Shown here: positions 17,016 through 25,373 of the stretch, piece after piece
How positions within the stretch are numbered: position 1 is the stretch's first letter
Layout: the number at the start of each line of letters is the position of its first letter
NCBI GenBank assembly: GCA_903970595.1
Contig: CAJCJI010000046.1
Span: 1-51,972, forward strand
Reading direction: 5' to 3'
DNA from: Verrucomicrobiota bacterium
GTDB lineage: Bacteria; Pseudomonadota; Gammaproteobacteria; Nevskiales; Nevskiaceae
DNA length: 51,972 nucleotides
Translations under genes and position numbers: made by a program
Notes under the pieces: generated by a model
Seen by the model: the letters and a program-made list of their open reading frames with translations, nothing else
Database searches by the model: none
Told to the model about the DNA's origin: nothing

Positions 17016-18545
17016 ATGTCGCAGGGGATCGGGCAGGCCTTGGGAGTGGAGCGTAGCTGCGCGATCGTTGCATCGGCGTTTTCGGAGGGCCGCTGCGAAG
17101 ACCTCCGGCTGGTGTCGGGCGAGCGGCGCGCCTTCAGCATGAATACGGCGCGCACGGCGCTGAACGTGCCGTACCCCGCGCTGACGCCGGATTGGACCCT
17201 GCGCACCTGGGTGAGCGGAATCGCCTTGCAGTGCTCGCCGTCGAAGGAGCGCATCGCGCGCTATGCGCTGTCCACGCTGACGCCGCGGCAGACCGCCGCG
17301 CTGGCCGTCGTCGAAGGCGGCGTTTCGCTGGGCTGGCTGGCCTTGCGCTGGCCCGGCCTGGTGCCCGAGGTGCGCCGCTTCCTTCCCGAACTCGAGTTGC
17401 GTGAGCCCACGCTAAGCGGCGAGCAGATCCTGGAGACCGCGGCCGCGCTGGCTCGGTCCGGGCGCGACTTCCAGGTCCATCCCTTGCTGGGCGAACTGCC
17501 CATCGGCGCCCCGGCCAGGAATGGCTTGCTGGAAAGGCTGCGCCGGGCGCAGGGGCGCATGCCCTGGTCGTCGAATAGCTACCTGTCGCCCTGGCTGGAC
17601 ACCATTCCGGCCGGCGGCGAAAGCGGCATCAAGAGCTCGCGCCTGCCGCCGCCAAGCAGGCCGGAAGACGACGAGCCGGAAATCCGCGCCGACCAGCGCG
17701 CGGGCGTGCCCTATCCGGAATGGAACCTGTGGACCAGGCGGTTCCTGCCCAACCATGTCGCGGTGCTCGAACGCAAGCTGCCTGCGGGCAAGGCCAGCGC
17801 GCGCCCGGCTTCCGCCGACCTGCGCCGCTGGTTCGAGGAACATACCCATCGGGTCATGCACAGGCGTCTCGAAGACGGCTCCGACCTGGACATCGACCAG
17901 TACATCGAATTCCACGTCGACCGTCTCACCGGAAAGGCCTCGGAGGCCAGAGTCTTCCGCGATCTTCTGCCCGGGCTGCGTGATGTCACCACCGCGCTGC
18001 TGCTCGACGGCAGCGCTTCGCTGGGTTCCGGCAACGGCCGCACCTTCCAGCTCGAGCTGGCCTGCGCCGATGCGCTATGCCGCGCCATGTCCATCGCCCG
18101 TGAGCGCCACGGGCTGTTCGTGTTCAACGGCAAGACGCGGCACCGGGTCGACGTCACCTGCCTGCGGGACTTCAAGGATTCCTATTCGGTGGTGCCCAGC
18201 GAAATGGGCCTGAAGACTGGCGGCTACACCCGGCTCGGCGCGGCGCTGCGGCATCTGACCAGCCGCTTGCTGGAGCAGCCCTCGGAACGGCGCCTGCTCA
18301 TCGTGATCGGCGACGGCCTGCTGTCCGACGAGGGCTACGAGGGCCGCTATGCCTGGGCCGACGCGGCGCATGCGGTGGAGGAAGCCGGCGATGCGGCCGT
18401 CTTCGTCTACTACATCGGCGTCGGCCAAGCCAAGGTCGATCCGCTTCCGGATGTGTTCGGTCCGCGTTGCTCGACGCGGATCAAGAGGACCGATGAACTC
18501 CCGCGCGTGCTGGCGCAGGTGCACCGCGAACTGGTCGCCGCCTGA
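17016..18545 (+). CDS. NorD/CbbO-like VWA-domain protein, copy 2
   Basis: 509 residues with a helical N-terminal region and a C-terminal VWA domain. The MIDAS motif is complete: D331-x-S333-x-S335 in LLDGSAS, Thr405 in GGYTRLGAA and D433 in IGDGL. YPEW is at 233-236, as in copy 1. GGGGAA lies about 8 bases before the ATG. The NorQ-like gene follows 22 bases later. NorD-type proteins bridge the AAA+ hexamer to the client metalloenzyme. Overall similarity to copy 1 is limited outside the motifs, so the pairs probably diverged long ago or serve different clients. Confidence 0.88.
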   Translation: MSQGIGQALGVERSCAIVASAFSEGRCEDLRLVSGERRAFSMNTARTALNVPYPALTPDWTLRTWVSGIALQCSPSKERIARYALSTLTPRQTAALAVVEGGVSLGWLALRWPGLVPEVRRFLPELELREPTLSGEQILETAAALARSGRDFQVHPLLGELPIGAPARNGLLERLRRAQGRMPWSSNSYLSPWLDTIPAGGESGIKSSRLPPPSRPEDDEPEIRADQRAGVPYPEWNLWTRRFLPNHVAVLERKLPAGKASARPASADLRRWFEEHTHRVMHRRLEDGSDLDIDQYIEFHVDRLTGKASEARVFRDLLPGLRDVTTALLLDGSASLGSGNGRTFQLELACADALCRAMSIARERHGLFVFNGKTRHRVDVTCLRDFKDSYSVVPSEMGLKTGGYTRLGAALRHLTSRLLEQPSERRLLIVIGDGLLSDEGYEGRYAWADAAHAVEEAGDAAVFVYYIGVGQAKVDPLPDVFGPRCSTRIKRTDELPRVLAQVHRELVAA

Positions 18546-18567
18546 GCCTACAACGACACCACAGCCA

Positions 18568-19392
18568 ATGACCGATCACTATTACCAAAGCAGCGGCAGC
18601 GAAGTGCAGCTGTTCAAGCGCGCCGCGCAGCAGCGCGTGCCGCTCATGCTCACCGGGCCAACCGGCTGCGGCAAGACCCGCCTGGTCGAGCACATGGGGG
18701 GCGTGCTGGGCCGCGAGGTGGTCACTATCAGCTGCCATGACGACCTCACCAGCTCCGATCTGGTCGGCCGCTTCATGGTCACCGGCGGCGACGTGGTGTG
18801 GAACGACGGCCCGCTGACGCGGGCGGTGAAGGCGGGCGCGATCTGCTACATGGACGAAGTCGTCGAAGCGCGTCACGATTCGCTCGCCGTGCTGCACTCG
18901 CTCACCGACCATCGCCGCACGCTCTACCTGGACCGCGCCGGCCAGACGGTCAAGGCGCCGGACAGCTTCATGCTGGTCTGTTCCTACAACCCCGCCTACC
19001 GCAGCTCGCTCAAGGAGCTGAAGCCCTCGTTCCGCCAGCGCTTCGTGACCGTGGCCATGCGTTATCTTCCGGCCGAGCGCGAAGCCGAAGTGCTGGTGGC
19101 CGAAGCCGGTGTTGATGCGGCGGTGGCCAGGCGCCTGGTCAACTGCGCCATCGGCATCCGCAAGGCCGACGACATCTTCCATTTCGAGCCGCCCTCCACC
19201 CGCGTGCTGGTGACCGCCGCGCGGCTGGTCGCCGCCGGCGCCACCGAGATGGAAGCGGCGGAGGCCTGTATCCTGGCGCCGCTCAGCAACGACGGCGCCA
19301 TCGCCGACGGTCTGCGCGAACTGGCCGCGGCAAGTCTGCTGGACGCTTCAACCCCGACACCACGCAGCACTGCAGGAGGAATCAAGCCATGA
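18568..19392 (+). CDS. NorQ/CbbQ/NirQ-type AAA+ ATPase (MoxR group), copy 2
   Basis: 274 residues, the same length as copy 1. Walker A is GPTGCGKT (30-37), Walker B is ICYMDE (92-97), sensor 1 lies in SYNP (139-142), and the arginine-finger region is PSFRQR (153-158). The shared CHDD, VGRF, DGPLTRAV and EVVEAR segments show close kinship to copy 1. The ATG at 18568 gives a start just after the NorD stop; a longer frame upstream overlaps NorD and is discarded. The stop overlaps the next small gene by ATGA. It is expected to remodel or activate a metal-containing client in or at the membrane, with NorD as adaptor. The client is unknown. Confidence 0.92.
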   Translation: MTDHYYQSSGSEVQLFKRAAQQRVPLMLTGPTGCGKTRLVEHMGGVLGREVVTISCHDDLTSSDLVGRFMVTGGDVVWNDGPLTRAVKAGAICYMDEVVEARHDSLAVLHSLTDHRRTLYLDRAGQTVKAPDSFMLVCSYNPAYRSSLKELKPSFRQRFVTVAMRYLPAEREAEVLVAEAGVDAAVARRLVNCAIGIRKADDIFHFEPPSTRVLVTAARLVAAGATEMEAAEACILAPLSNDGAIADGLRELAAASLLDASTPTPRSTAGGIKP

Positions 19393-19523
19393 GCGACAAG
19401 TCCGTTTCCCAGCAGGACCGGCGGCGCAAGCGGGCGCTGATCGTGTTCCAGGTGCTGCTCTACAGCTACCTCCTCGGGCTGTTCCTGGTGCAGCTGCACA
19501 TGTCCCACGAACGCGGCTGGTAG
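19389..19523 (+). CDS. 44-residue single-span membrane protein
   Basis: The N-terminal 14 residues are polar and basic (QQDRRRKR), followed by one hydrophobic span (about 16-36) and a short tail with two histidines (LHMSHERGW). The basic N-terminus predicts a cytoplasmic N-end. The start overlaps the NorQ stop by ATGA, so translation is coupled; GCAGGAGGAA lies upstream within the end of NorQ. The next gene begins 7 bases later. The family is not recognised. The coupling to NorQ is strong evidence that it is a real gene and that it works with the cluster. Confidence 0.68.
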   Translation: MSDKSVSQQDRRRKRALIVFQVLLYSYLLGLFLVQLHMSHERGW

Positions 19524-19530
19524 ACCGATC

Positions 19531-20232
19531 ATGTCGACCCTCGCTCAAAAACCCCCAGGCTCCTTCGGCGGCTACGACGCGCACCAGGACCACAGCGCCC
19601 AGGCGCAGAAGCGCGCCGACAAATGGATGATCCCGGGCACGCTGCTGATGGGCACCGGCATCCTCGGCATCATCGGCTTTCCATTGTTTCTATGGGGCCT
19701 CAGGCTTCAGGTGAACGCCGCCAAGGCCGGCCTTTCCGTGCGCCCGGTCATCGTCACGCTGATCGGCTACCTGGTGATCATCGACTCCACCCTGAACAGC
19801 GCGGGCTGGATGATGGACCTCGTCGCCAACCACACCCTGATCAACCGCCTCATCACCGCCGGCTGGGGCGCCGTCTTCGATGGCGGCTACTTCTGGCACT
19901 ACAACGAAATCTGGGTCGGCGGCACCGGCGCGCCCGGCGAAAAGGCCTGGCAGATCTCGCTGATCATGGTGGTGTTCTGCGGCCGCATGGCGGCGGGCAT
20001 CGGCCTGCTGCAGATGAAGCGCTGGGGCCAGCAGTGGCTGATCGTGTTCTGCTGGATGGGGCTGATCGTCTGGATCGGCTACAACCTCAACATGACGTTC
20101 TACGGCGACGTCCGCTACGCCAACATCACCTTCCCGGTCTGGGGCTGGTGGATATACGACATCTTCTACATCACGCCGTTTCTCGCCATCCCCTATCTGC
20201 ATACGGTCAACCGCGAAATCTTCTCGGACTGA
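19531..20232 (+). CDS. Polytopic membrane protein of unknown family
   Basis: 233 residues with about five or six hydrophobic segments (36-58, 71-88, perhaps 104-120, 141-161, 168-186 and 206-224). A loop near 118-131 is aromatic and contains GGYFWHYNEIWVGG, with His123 and Glu126 as possible metal ligands. The N-terminal 30 residues are polar and hold two more histidines. I do not recognise the family. It is not NorB or a heme-copper oxidase, because the usual histidine pattern is absent. Its place between a NorQ-linked small protein and an AveC-like protein makes it a candidate core subunit of the complex. The ribosome site is weak. Confidence 0.75.
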   Translation: MSTLAQKPPGSFGGYDAHQDHSAQAQKRADKWMIPGTLLMGTGILGIIGFPLFLWGLRLQVNAAKAGLSVRPVIVTLIGYLVIIDSTLNSAGWMMDLVANHTLINRLITAGWGAVFDGGYFWHYNEIWVGGTGAPGEKAWQISLIMVVFCGRMAAGIGLLQMKRWGQQWLIVFCWMGLIVWIGYNLNMTFYGDVRYANITFPVWGWWIYDIFYITPFLAIPYLHTVNREIFSD

Positions 20233-20251
20233 GCCTTCACAGGACTCCACC

Positions 20252-20713
20252 ATGAACACATCCACCGCAGAGAGTCTGCCGCTCGGTACCACCGCGCACT
20301 ACGCCACCATGCACAAGTGGCTTCAGCGCGCCCTGCTCGTTTGCCTGACCGTCCTGGTGCTGGAAGCCTCGTTCACGCTCCCCGGACTGCTCATCTGGTT
20401 CGGCTGGCCGACACTGTCTCTGGTGCAGGTCTGCGACGAGCTGATGAAGGTCCGTTATTCGGACGACAACGCCCAATGCCTGGTGCCGCAGCCCCTGTTC
20501 ATCGCTTCCGAAGGCCAGGCCTACAAGAAGTCGGCCCAGGACGATTGGGGGATACAACCGAGGCCGCGCTACAAACGCATTGGCTACCGCGACCTGGTCA
20601 GGTTCCGCGATGAAAGGCTGGCGCGGGAAGCCGCGGCTGCGCAGCATCGCGGCCAGCTCGTGCCAGCATCCGCGGACACCACACCGGCGGAACCCGCCAG
20701 TCCAACACATTAA
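20252..20713 (+). CDS. Single-span membrane-anchored protein, unknown family
   Basis: 153 residues: a short polar N-terminus, one strong hydrophobic segment (about 26-50) and a polar domain of about 100 residues ending in a disordered Ala/Pro/Thr tail. Two cysteines (in VCDEL and QCLVP) lie after the span and could form a disulfide if the domain faces the periplasm. ACAGGACTCC precedes the ATG. It starts 19 bases after the 233-aa protein. No family is recognised. A periplasmic or accessory subunit of the same complex is a reasonable inference. Confidence 0.7.
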   Translation: MNTSTAESLPLGTTAHYATMHKWLQRALLVCLTVLVLEASFTLPGLLIWFGWPTLSLVQVCDELMKVRYSDDNAQCLVPQPLFIASEGQAYKKSAQDDWGIQPRPRYKRIGYRDLVRFRDERLAREAAAAQHRGQLVPASADTTPAEPASPTH

Positions 20714-20766
20714 AGGCCGCAAGCCGCTGGAAGCGGCTCGGCTGCCGATAGCCCGGAGAACATAAC

Positions 20767-20883
20767 GTGGGCGCGTTCATCATGTTGGGGACCCTGACCG
20801 GGCTGATGGTCCTGATCGTCGCCATCGTGCTTCGCTACGACCCCGAGGCACGCTCCCGGCCGGCGGGGAAGGGCGGCCGCTGA
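20767..20883 (+). CDS. 38-residue single-span membrane protein (GTG start)
   Basis: One hydrophobic span (about 3-22) followed by a basic, Gly/Pro-rich tail (RYDPEARSRPAGKGGR), so the tail should be cytoplasmic. Start GTG at 20767 with CCGGAG about 8 bases upstream; ATG at 20782 would cut into the span. The stop overlaps the start of the AveC-like gene (TGATG), which argues for translation coupling and a real gene. No family is recognised. It is the third tiny membrane protein of the cluster. Confidence 0.62.
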   Translation: MGAFIMLGTLTGLMVLIVAIVLRYDPEARSRPAGKGGR

Positions 20884-21665
20884 TGTCCGATCCGGTATCG
20901 GTAAGCGGAGCCGGCGTCGCCTTCGCCTACATCGGCGCCGTGTTTTTTGTCGCCCTGGGCGTGTACCTGAGCTATCGCCGGGGCCGGCTGCACCCGCTGT
21001 TGCTGTTGTGCGTATCGGCCATCTCCATCTCGTGGATCGAGGCGCCCTACGACTGGGCCATGTACGCGCAGTTTCCACCCGACCTGCCGCGCATACCGTC
21101 CTGGTGGCCCGTCAACATGGCCTGGCACGGTCTCCCGGCATCGGTGCCACCGGGGTACATTCCCTATTTCGTTCTCCCCGCGGTGATCGCCGTCTCCCTG
21201 GGGCGCTGGCTCAGCGCGAGATTTCAATGGCGCGCGCCGCAGACCTTGCTGGCCGCCGGCCTTCTGGTCGGCTGCCTGTGGGCCTTCCTGTTCAACGCGG
21301 GGCTGGGCGCCCGGCTTGGCCTGTTCTATTACGGCCGCGTCATCGAGGGCCTGGCCCTGTGGCCGGGCACCAGGCACCAGTATCCACTCTACGATACCCT
21401 GGCCATGGGCATACAGATGATGCTCTTCACCTACCTGCTCGGCCGCCTCGACGCGCAGGGGCGCTCGCTCATCGAGATCTGGGCCGATTCGAAGTCGAAC
21501 AACCGGATCAAATCCGGCCTCCTGTCGATCGCGGCGATCATCCTCATCGGTCACGCCGCCTACCTCGGCGTCTTTGCGCCGCACCTCGCCACCAAGATGT
21601 TGGGCCTGGTGACCATCGGCCCGACGGAGCAGTTGTTCGAGGGTGTGCCGAACCAGCCGCTCTGA
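20883..21665 (+). CDS. AveC-like (spirocyclase AveC family) membrane protein, copy 2
   Basis: 260 residues with about seven hydrophobic segments. WIEAPYDW (51-58) corresponds to WQDPIMNW of copy 1, and GTRHQYPL (162-169) to GTPFQFPL. The distance between the two motifs is 111 residues here and 116 in copy 1, which supports a shared fold. The WPGTxHQ(F/Y)PL form is what I remember from mycobacterial proteins annotated as spirocyclase AveC family. The ATG shares its A with the stop of the 38-aa gene. It is the last gene of the cluster; the next gene is convergent. The chemical activity is unknown and the name does not prove a cyclase function. Confidence 0.78.
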   Translation: MSDPVSVSGAGVAFAYIGAVFFVALGVYLSYRRGRLHPLLLLCVSAISISWIEAPYDWAMYAQFPPDLPRIPSWWPVNMAWHGLPASVPPGYIPYFVLPAVIAVSLGRWLSARFQWRAPQTLLAAGLLVGCLWAFLFNAGLGARLGLFYYGRVIEGLALWPGTRHQYPLYDTLAMGIQMMLFTYLLGRLDAQGRSLIEIWADSKSNNRIKSGLLSIAAIILIGHAAYLGVFAPHLATKMLGLVTIGPTEQLFEGVPNQPL

Positions 21666-21769
21666 GAGCCGGCGCTGACTGGATGCCTTAGGGAAGCTCA
21701 GATTAAATCGTCATGGTTCCGGGCATCAGCGCGAGAAAATAGCCGCGCGCCGCAACGGCACCTGGCGCT

Positions 21770-22096
21770 TCACCCAAGGGGTGAGTTGCCGCCATGGAAG
21801 CGTCCAAAGTGGCGCGCCGCGAACAGGCCCATTACAAGAAAGCCCAATCCCAGGACCGCCGCGTGAGCCGTGGAGTGCAAGCTGAACTCTCCGACCCGGC
21901 AGATCAGGGCATAAGCAACGACGAGGTTGAAAGCCCCCCAGAGGACGTTTACGGTCGAGGAAGACAGTCCCTCGCCCGGCGGCTTGGCAAAGGGGCTCTG
22001 GAAAGGACGCCCCATCGCCCCGCTCACGAAGTGTGGAATCGCGTTGCAGAGAAACGCGCCGCCGAAGAAATATGCAATCAAGTTCAACCAGTCCAT
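21770..22096 (-). CDS. Small four-span membrane protein
   Basis: 108 residues with about three or four hydrophobic segments. The conserved-looking stretch FLCNAIPHFVSGAMGRPFQS is followed by PFAKPPGEGLSS and VNVLWGAFNLVVAY. I recall many short bacterial proteins with this pattern, all of unknown function. An overlapping frame of 125 codons on the same strand (to 22103) lacks this pattern and is rejected. The gene is transcribed alone and converges with the AveC-like gene. Confidence 0.72.
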   Translation of the reverse strand: MDWLNLIAYFFGGAFLCNAIPHFVSGAMGRPFQSPFAKPPGEGLSSSTVNVLWGAFNLVVAYALICRVGEFSLHSTAHAAVLGLGFLVMGLFAARHFGRFHGGNSPLG

Positions 22097-22256
22097 CGTT
22101 CACCTGTCTTTCCGTTCAAGGGTGTATGTCATTCGATGATGGGGTGCGATTTGGCCCGAGTGCGGCGCCGGAGGCCGAAGAACTGCCTGGTCATGCCGGT
22201 CTCGCCCGAGCATGGGAAGATTCTCCACTAAAAGAGGTGCCCGGTCAGCAAGCAAG

Positions 22257-22331
22257 GGCGCAATAGGCGCAGCGCATTGCGCCGAATGAAGGCTATCCTA
22301 GTCCGGCGCAATGCGCCGCGCTGATTGCGCC
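22257..22331. repeat. REP/BIME-like inverted pair
   Basis: A 28-base unit (22257-22284, beginning ggcgcaataggcgcagcg) is repeated in inverted orientation at 22304-22331 with about 25 of 28 bases matching, around a 19-base centre. The ggcgcaat...attgcgcc core is a common dispersed REP form in Proteobacteria. It fills most of the otherwise empty 280 bases between the small membrane protein and the NAD(P)-binding gene. I see nothing else in this gap. Confidence 0.7.
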
Positions 22332-22376
22332 CTACAGTTCCTTAATCTGGCGCCATCATTCGGAGGAAAGCAGAAC

Positions 22377-23045
22377 ATGGGTTTTCGCATATTGGTCGTC
22401 GGCGGCACCGGGCAGGTCGGCTCGGCACTGGTGCGGGCCTTGCTCGCCGCCAGCGCCTGCACGGAAGTGGTGATGATCAATCGCCGATCGGCTCCTCTTG
22501 CAGCCGATGCGCGTCTGCGCCAGGTGGTCATGGATACCGGTGCGGCAAATTTTTCCAGTGAGATCGCCGGGCTTGCCAGCGCCCGCCTCGCGCAAGGTGA
22601 ACCGGTCTATGCCGCATCCTGCATCGGCATCGGCAAGGGTAGCGCACAGTGGAGCGATGAGGACATCAGGAAGCTGGAAGTCGGCGTGGTCGGCGCGTTC
22701 GCGCAGGGCTGCCTGGCGGCGGGAGTCGAACGGTTCGGGCTGCTTTCGGCAGCCGGGAGCAGCAGCGGGAGCCGGATTCGCTATGCCCGCATCATGGGCG
22801 AAAAGGAAGACGCGGTGCGCAGCCTCGGCTTCAAACGCCTGGCAATCTTCCGCCCCGGCATCATCGCGGGCAATGCGCACACCCCGGGATTTCTTGCTGC
22901 GCTCGGGCGTTTCGTTCCAGGTTCGTTCGGGACCATTGATCAGGACGACATCGGCCGGGCCTTTGTTGCCGAATTTCTCCACGGGCAGGACGGCACGATG
23001 ATCCTGGAAAATGCCGCGATGAAGCAACGCGCGCGGTCAGCTTAG
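22377..23045 (+). CDS. NAD(P)-binding, atypical SDR-like protein
   Basis: 222 residues. An N-terminal Rossmann motif GGTGQVGSALVRALL (from residue 9) binds a dinucleotide. The fold resembles NmrA-like or HTATIP2-type atypical SDR proteins: the later segments GVERFGLLSAAGSSS, YARIMGEKEDAVRSLG and LAIFRPGIIAGN are typical. The catalytic Tyr-x-x-x-Lys is represented by YARIMGEKE, with spacing that differs from classical SDRs. CGGAGGAAAG lies upstream of the ATG. It may be an oxidoreductase or a redox-sensing binding protein; no partner gene is evident. Confidence 0.82.
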   Translation: MGFRILVVGGTGQVGSALVRALLAASACTEVVMINRRSAPLAADARLRQVVMDTGAANFSSEIAGLASARLAQGEPVYAASCIGIGKGSAQWSDEDIRKLEVGVVGAFAQGCLAAGVERFGLLSAAGSSSGSRIRYARIMGEKEDAVRSLGFKRLAIFRPGIIAGNAHTPGFLAALGRFVPGSFGTIDQDDIGRAFVAEFLHGQDGTMILENAAMKQRARSA

Positions 23046-23170
23046 AGATGAAAACGTGCTGGAATGCTGAATGCAAATGGACTTGCCCGGTCGCCGTCAC
23101 CGGAGCGCTTTCCGGCTGGCTTCCGAAGTGCAACCGTACTAACGTGTAGGCCTCTGCTCAGAACATCGCC

Positions 23171-25102
23171 ATGAAAAATCCGCTCATCCTCGCTTGCCTG
23201 ACGGCCCTGTCCTCCGTGGTGGCCGTCTCGCCAGCGTACCCGGACGCCGCGCCGCAGAGCACAACCCTCACCCCGATGACTCCCGACGTGCTGGCCGGCT
23301 ACGACCCGGTCCGTCCGGAAGCGAATTTCCTCAAGCGCACGGTGATGATCCCGATGCGCGATGGCGTGAAGCTGTACACCGTCATCGTCATGAAAAAGGG
23401 CGTCTCCAACAGCCCCATCCTCCTGTCGCGAACGCCGTACGACGCCAAAAAGGCGACTTCGCGGACCAAGAGCCAGTCCATCACCGAGATCCTGGATGCC
23501 ATGGATGCCGAGTTCGCGGAGGATGGCTATATCCGCGTCTATCAGGACATCCGCGGACTGCACCACTCCGAGGGCGAGTTCGTCATGAATCGCCCCGTCA
23601 TCGGGCCTTTGAACAGCACCACGGTCGATGAATCGACCGACGCCTACGACACCATCGACTGGCTGGTCAAGAACCTGCCCGAAAGCAACGGCAAGGTCGG
23701 CATCGTCGGCAGCAGCTATCTCGGCTTCACCGCGCTCATGGCGGAGATCAACCCGCATCCGGCCTTGAAGGCAGCGGTGCCGGAGAGCCCCATGGTCGAC
23801 GGCTGGATGGGTGACGACTGGTTTCACAACGGCGCCTTCCGCAACCCGTCCTTGGACTATGCGGTCGAGCAAAGTACCGGCAAAGGCGAGGGCGACGGGC
23901 TGGCCGTCGGCGTCGGCGACGACTACACCCGCTACCTGGAGGCGGGGTCCAGCGGCGACTATGCCCGCCGCTGGGGCATCGACCAGATTCCATTCGTGCA
24001 GAAACTGATGCGCAATCCCGCCTATACCAGCTTCTGGTCGCTGCAGGCCGTGGACCAATGGATGGCGGCGCGGCCGCTCACGGTGCCGACCCTGCTGGTG
24101 GTGGGGCAATGGGACCAGGAAGACTCCCACGGCGCTCCCGCCGTCTACCAGGCGCTCGCGGCGAAGGGGAAGAACCGCGACCTCGTGTCGCTGGTCATCG
24201 GGCCCTGGCGCCATTCCGGCGTCAACCACTACGGCTACGACCTCGGCCCGCTGACCTTCACCGGCGATACCGCGGACGAATTCCGGGTCCGGTACATGAA
24301 GCCGTTCTTCGACCATTACCTCAAGGGCGCGCCAGACCCGCATATACCGCGCGTCCTCACCTACGCCACCGGCGTCAACCACTGGGAACAGTCCAACCAA
24401 TGGCCGGCGGGAACGCCCACGCCGCTCTACCTGGACGAACGCTCCACCGCCAGCTTCACCGCCCCCGCCGCCGCCGGCCATGACGACTACCTCTCCGATC
24501 CGTCCAAACCCGTACCGTTCGTTCCGCGTCCCATCGATATGAACGACCCCACGCAATGGAAGCCCTGGCTGGTGCACGATCAGCGCTTCGTCTCGGACCG
24601 TCCGGACGTGCTGGTCTATCGGACCGCGACACTCGACCACCCTGTGCACATCATGGGCGCGCCGCAGGTCGACCTGTTCGCCGCCACCTCGGGCTCGGAC
24701 AGCGACTGGGTGGTCAAGCTGGTGGACGTGTACCCCAACACCTCACCGGAGCCGGCTTACCAGGGCTCCAAGCCCGGAATGGCGGGCTTCGAGCTGCCGA
24801 TCGGCATTGAAATCTTCAGGGGGCGCTATGTCCACGGTTTCGACCAGCCGGCGCCGCTGACCCCCGGCAAAGTAGAGGAATACCGCTTCGCCCTGCCCAA
24901 CGTCGATCACGTCTTCCTGCCCGGCCACCAGATCATGGTGCAGGTGCAGTCGAGCCTGTTCCCGCTCTACGACCGCAATCCGCAAACCTTTGTCGACAAC
25001 ATTTTTGACGCCAAACCGGGGGACTACAAAGCGGCGAATGAAAGCGTTTATCGCGGATCGGCGACCGCCAGCCGGGTGCTCTTGCCTATCGCGGACCGCT
25101 AA
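23171..25102 (+). CDS. Alpha-amino acid ester hydrolase-like (CocE/NonD family) exported enzyme
   Basis: 643 residues with a signal peptide (about 1-25). An alpha/beta-hydrolase domain carries Ser182 in GSSYLG, Asp315 in GQWDQED and His348 in GPWRHSG, followed by a C-terminal jelly-roll domain. The sequence closely follows my memory of the Xanthomonas alpha-amino acid ester hydrolase, including PESPMVDGWMGDDWFH. The carboxylate cluster that binds the substrate ammonium appears as Asp216, Glu317 and Asp318, each offset by eight from the Xanthomonas numbering. Such enzymes hydrolyse alpha-amino acid esters and transfer the acyl group to beta-lactam nuclei. It would act in the periplasm. It appears to be a single gene with no operon partner. 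Confidence 0.88.
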   Translation: MKNPLILACLTALSSVVAVSPAYPDAAPQSTTLTPMTPDVLAGYDPVRPEANFLKRTVMIPMRDGVKLYTVIVMKKGVSNSPILLSRTPYDAKKATSRTKSQSITEILDAMDAEFAEDGYIRVYQDIRGLHHSEGEFVMNRPVIGPLNSTTVDESTDAYDTIDWLVKNLPESNGKVGIVGSSYLGFTALMAEINPHPALKAAVPESPMVDGWMGDDWFHNGAFRNPSLDYAVEQSTGKGEGDGLAVGVGDDYTRYLEAGSSGDYARRWGIDQIPFVQKLMRNPAYTSFWSLQAVDQWMAARPLTVPTLLVVGQWDQEDSHGAPAVYQALAAKGKNRDLVSLVIGPWRHSGVNHYGYDLGPLTFTGDTADEFRVRYMKPFFDHYLKGAPDPHIPRVLTYATGVNHWEQSNQWPAGTPTPLYLDERSTASFTAPAAAGHDDYLSDPSKPVPFVPRPIDMNDPTQWKPWLVHDQRFVSDRPDVLVYRTATLDHPVHIMGAPQVDLFAATSGSDSDWVVKLVDVYPNTSPEPAYQGSKPGMAGFELPIGIEIFRGRYVHGFDQPAPLTPGKVEEYRFALPNVDHVFLPGHQIMVQVQSSLFPLYDRNPQTFVDNIFDAKPGDYKAANESVYRGSATASRVLLPIADR

Positions 25103-25373
25103 GGTAGGCGGTTGGCGTAATGATGGGGAGTCGGTCGAACGAGCGCCCGCTCTTCGGAGGCGATTTTTGAACGTCCAGGGGAATGCCAAAGGGGCCTGAC
25201 TCGCAGCGTTTTAAGTCGTGCTTGGTCCCTTAAAACTGTACGATTCATACATGTTTCGGCCTTAGAAGAGCTTATTTGCGCTGCTCAGAGTGAAAAGCTT
25301 ATCCTAACTCTTGGCAACACAGGTTTTTATGTGTAGATTCCCATTAAATTCTGTGCGATCGGAGCTGCAAGGC

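Noticed and set aside
17016-19392. The NorD/NorQ pair as part of a nitric oxide reductase or RuBisCO locus
   Set aside because: No NorB/NorC, CbbL/S or gas-vesicle genes are seen within the window, and the neighbours are AveC-like and small membrane proteins.
19531-20232. 233-aa membrane protein as a particulate monooxygenase or heme-copper subunit
   Set aside because: The membrane histidine patterns of PmoA/PmoC and of NorB/CcoN are not present; only general similarity of size and topology.
21726-22103. 125-codon minus frame overlapping the small membrane protein
   Set aside because: The 108-aa frame in the other phase has a coherent membrane pattern and conserved-looking motifs; this one is Arg/Cys-rich noise.
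23042-24649. 535-codon open frame on the minus strand opposite the ester hydrolase
   Set aside because: It is a high-GC antisense shadow. The plus-strand protein has full catalytic residues, a signal peptide and family-length match; the minus frame has no family pattern.
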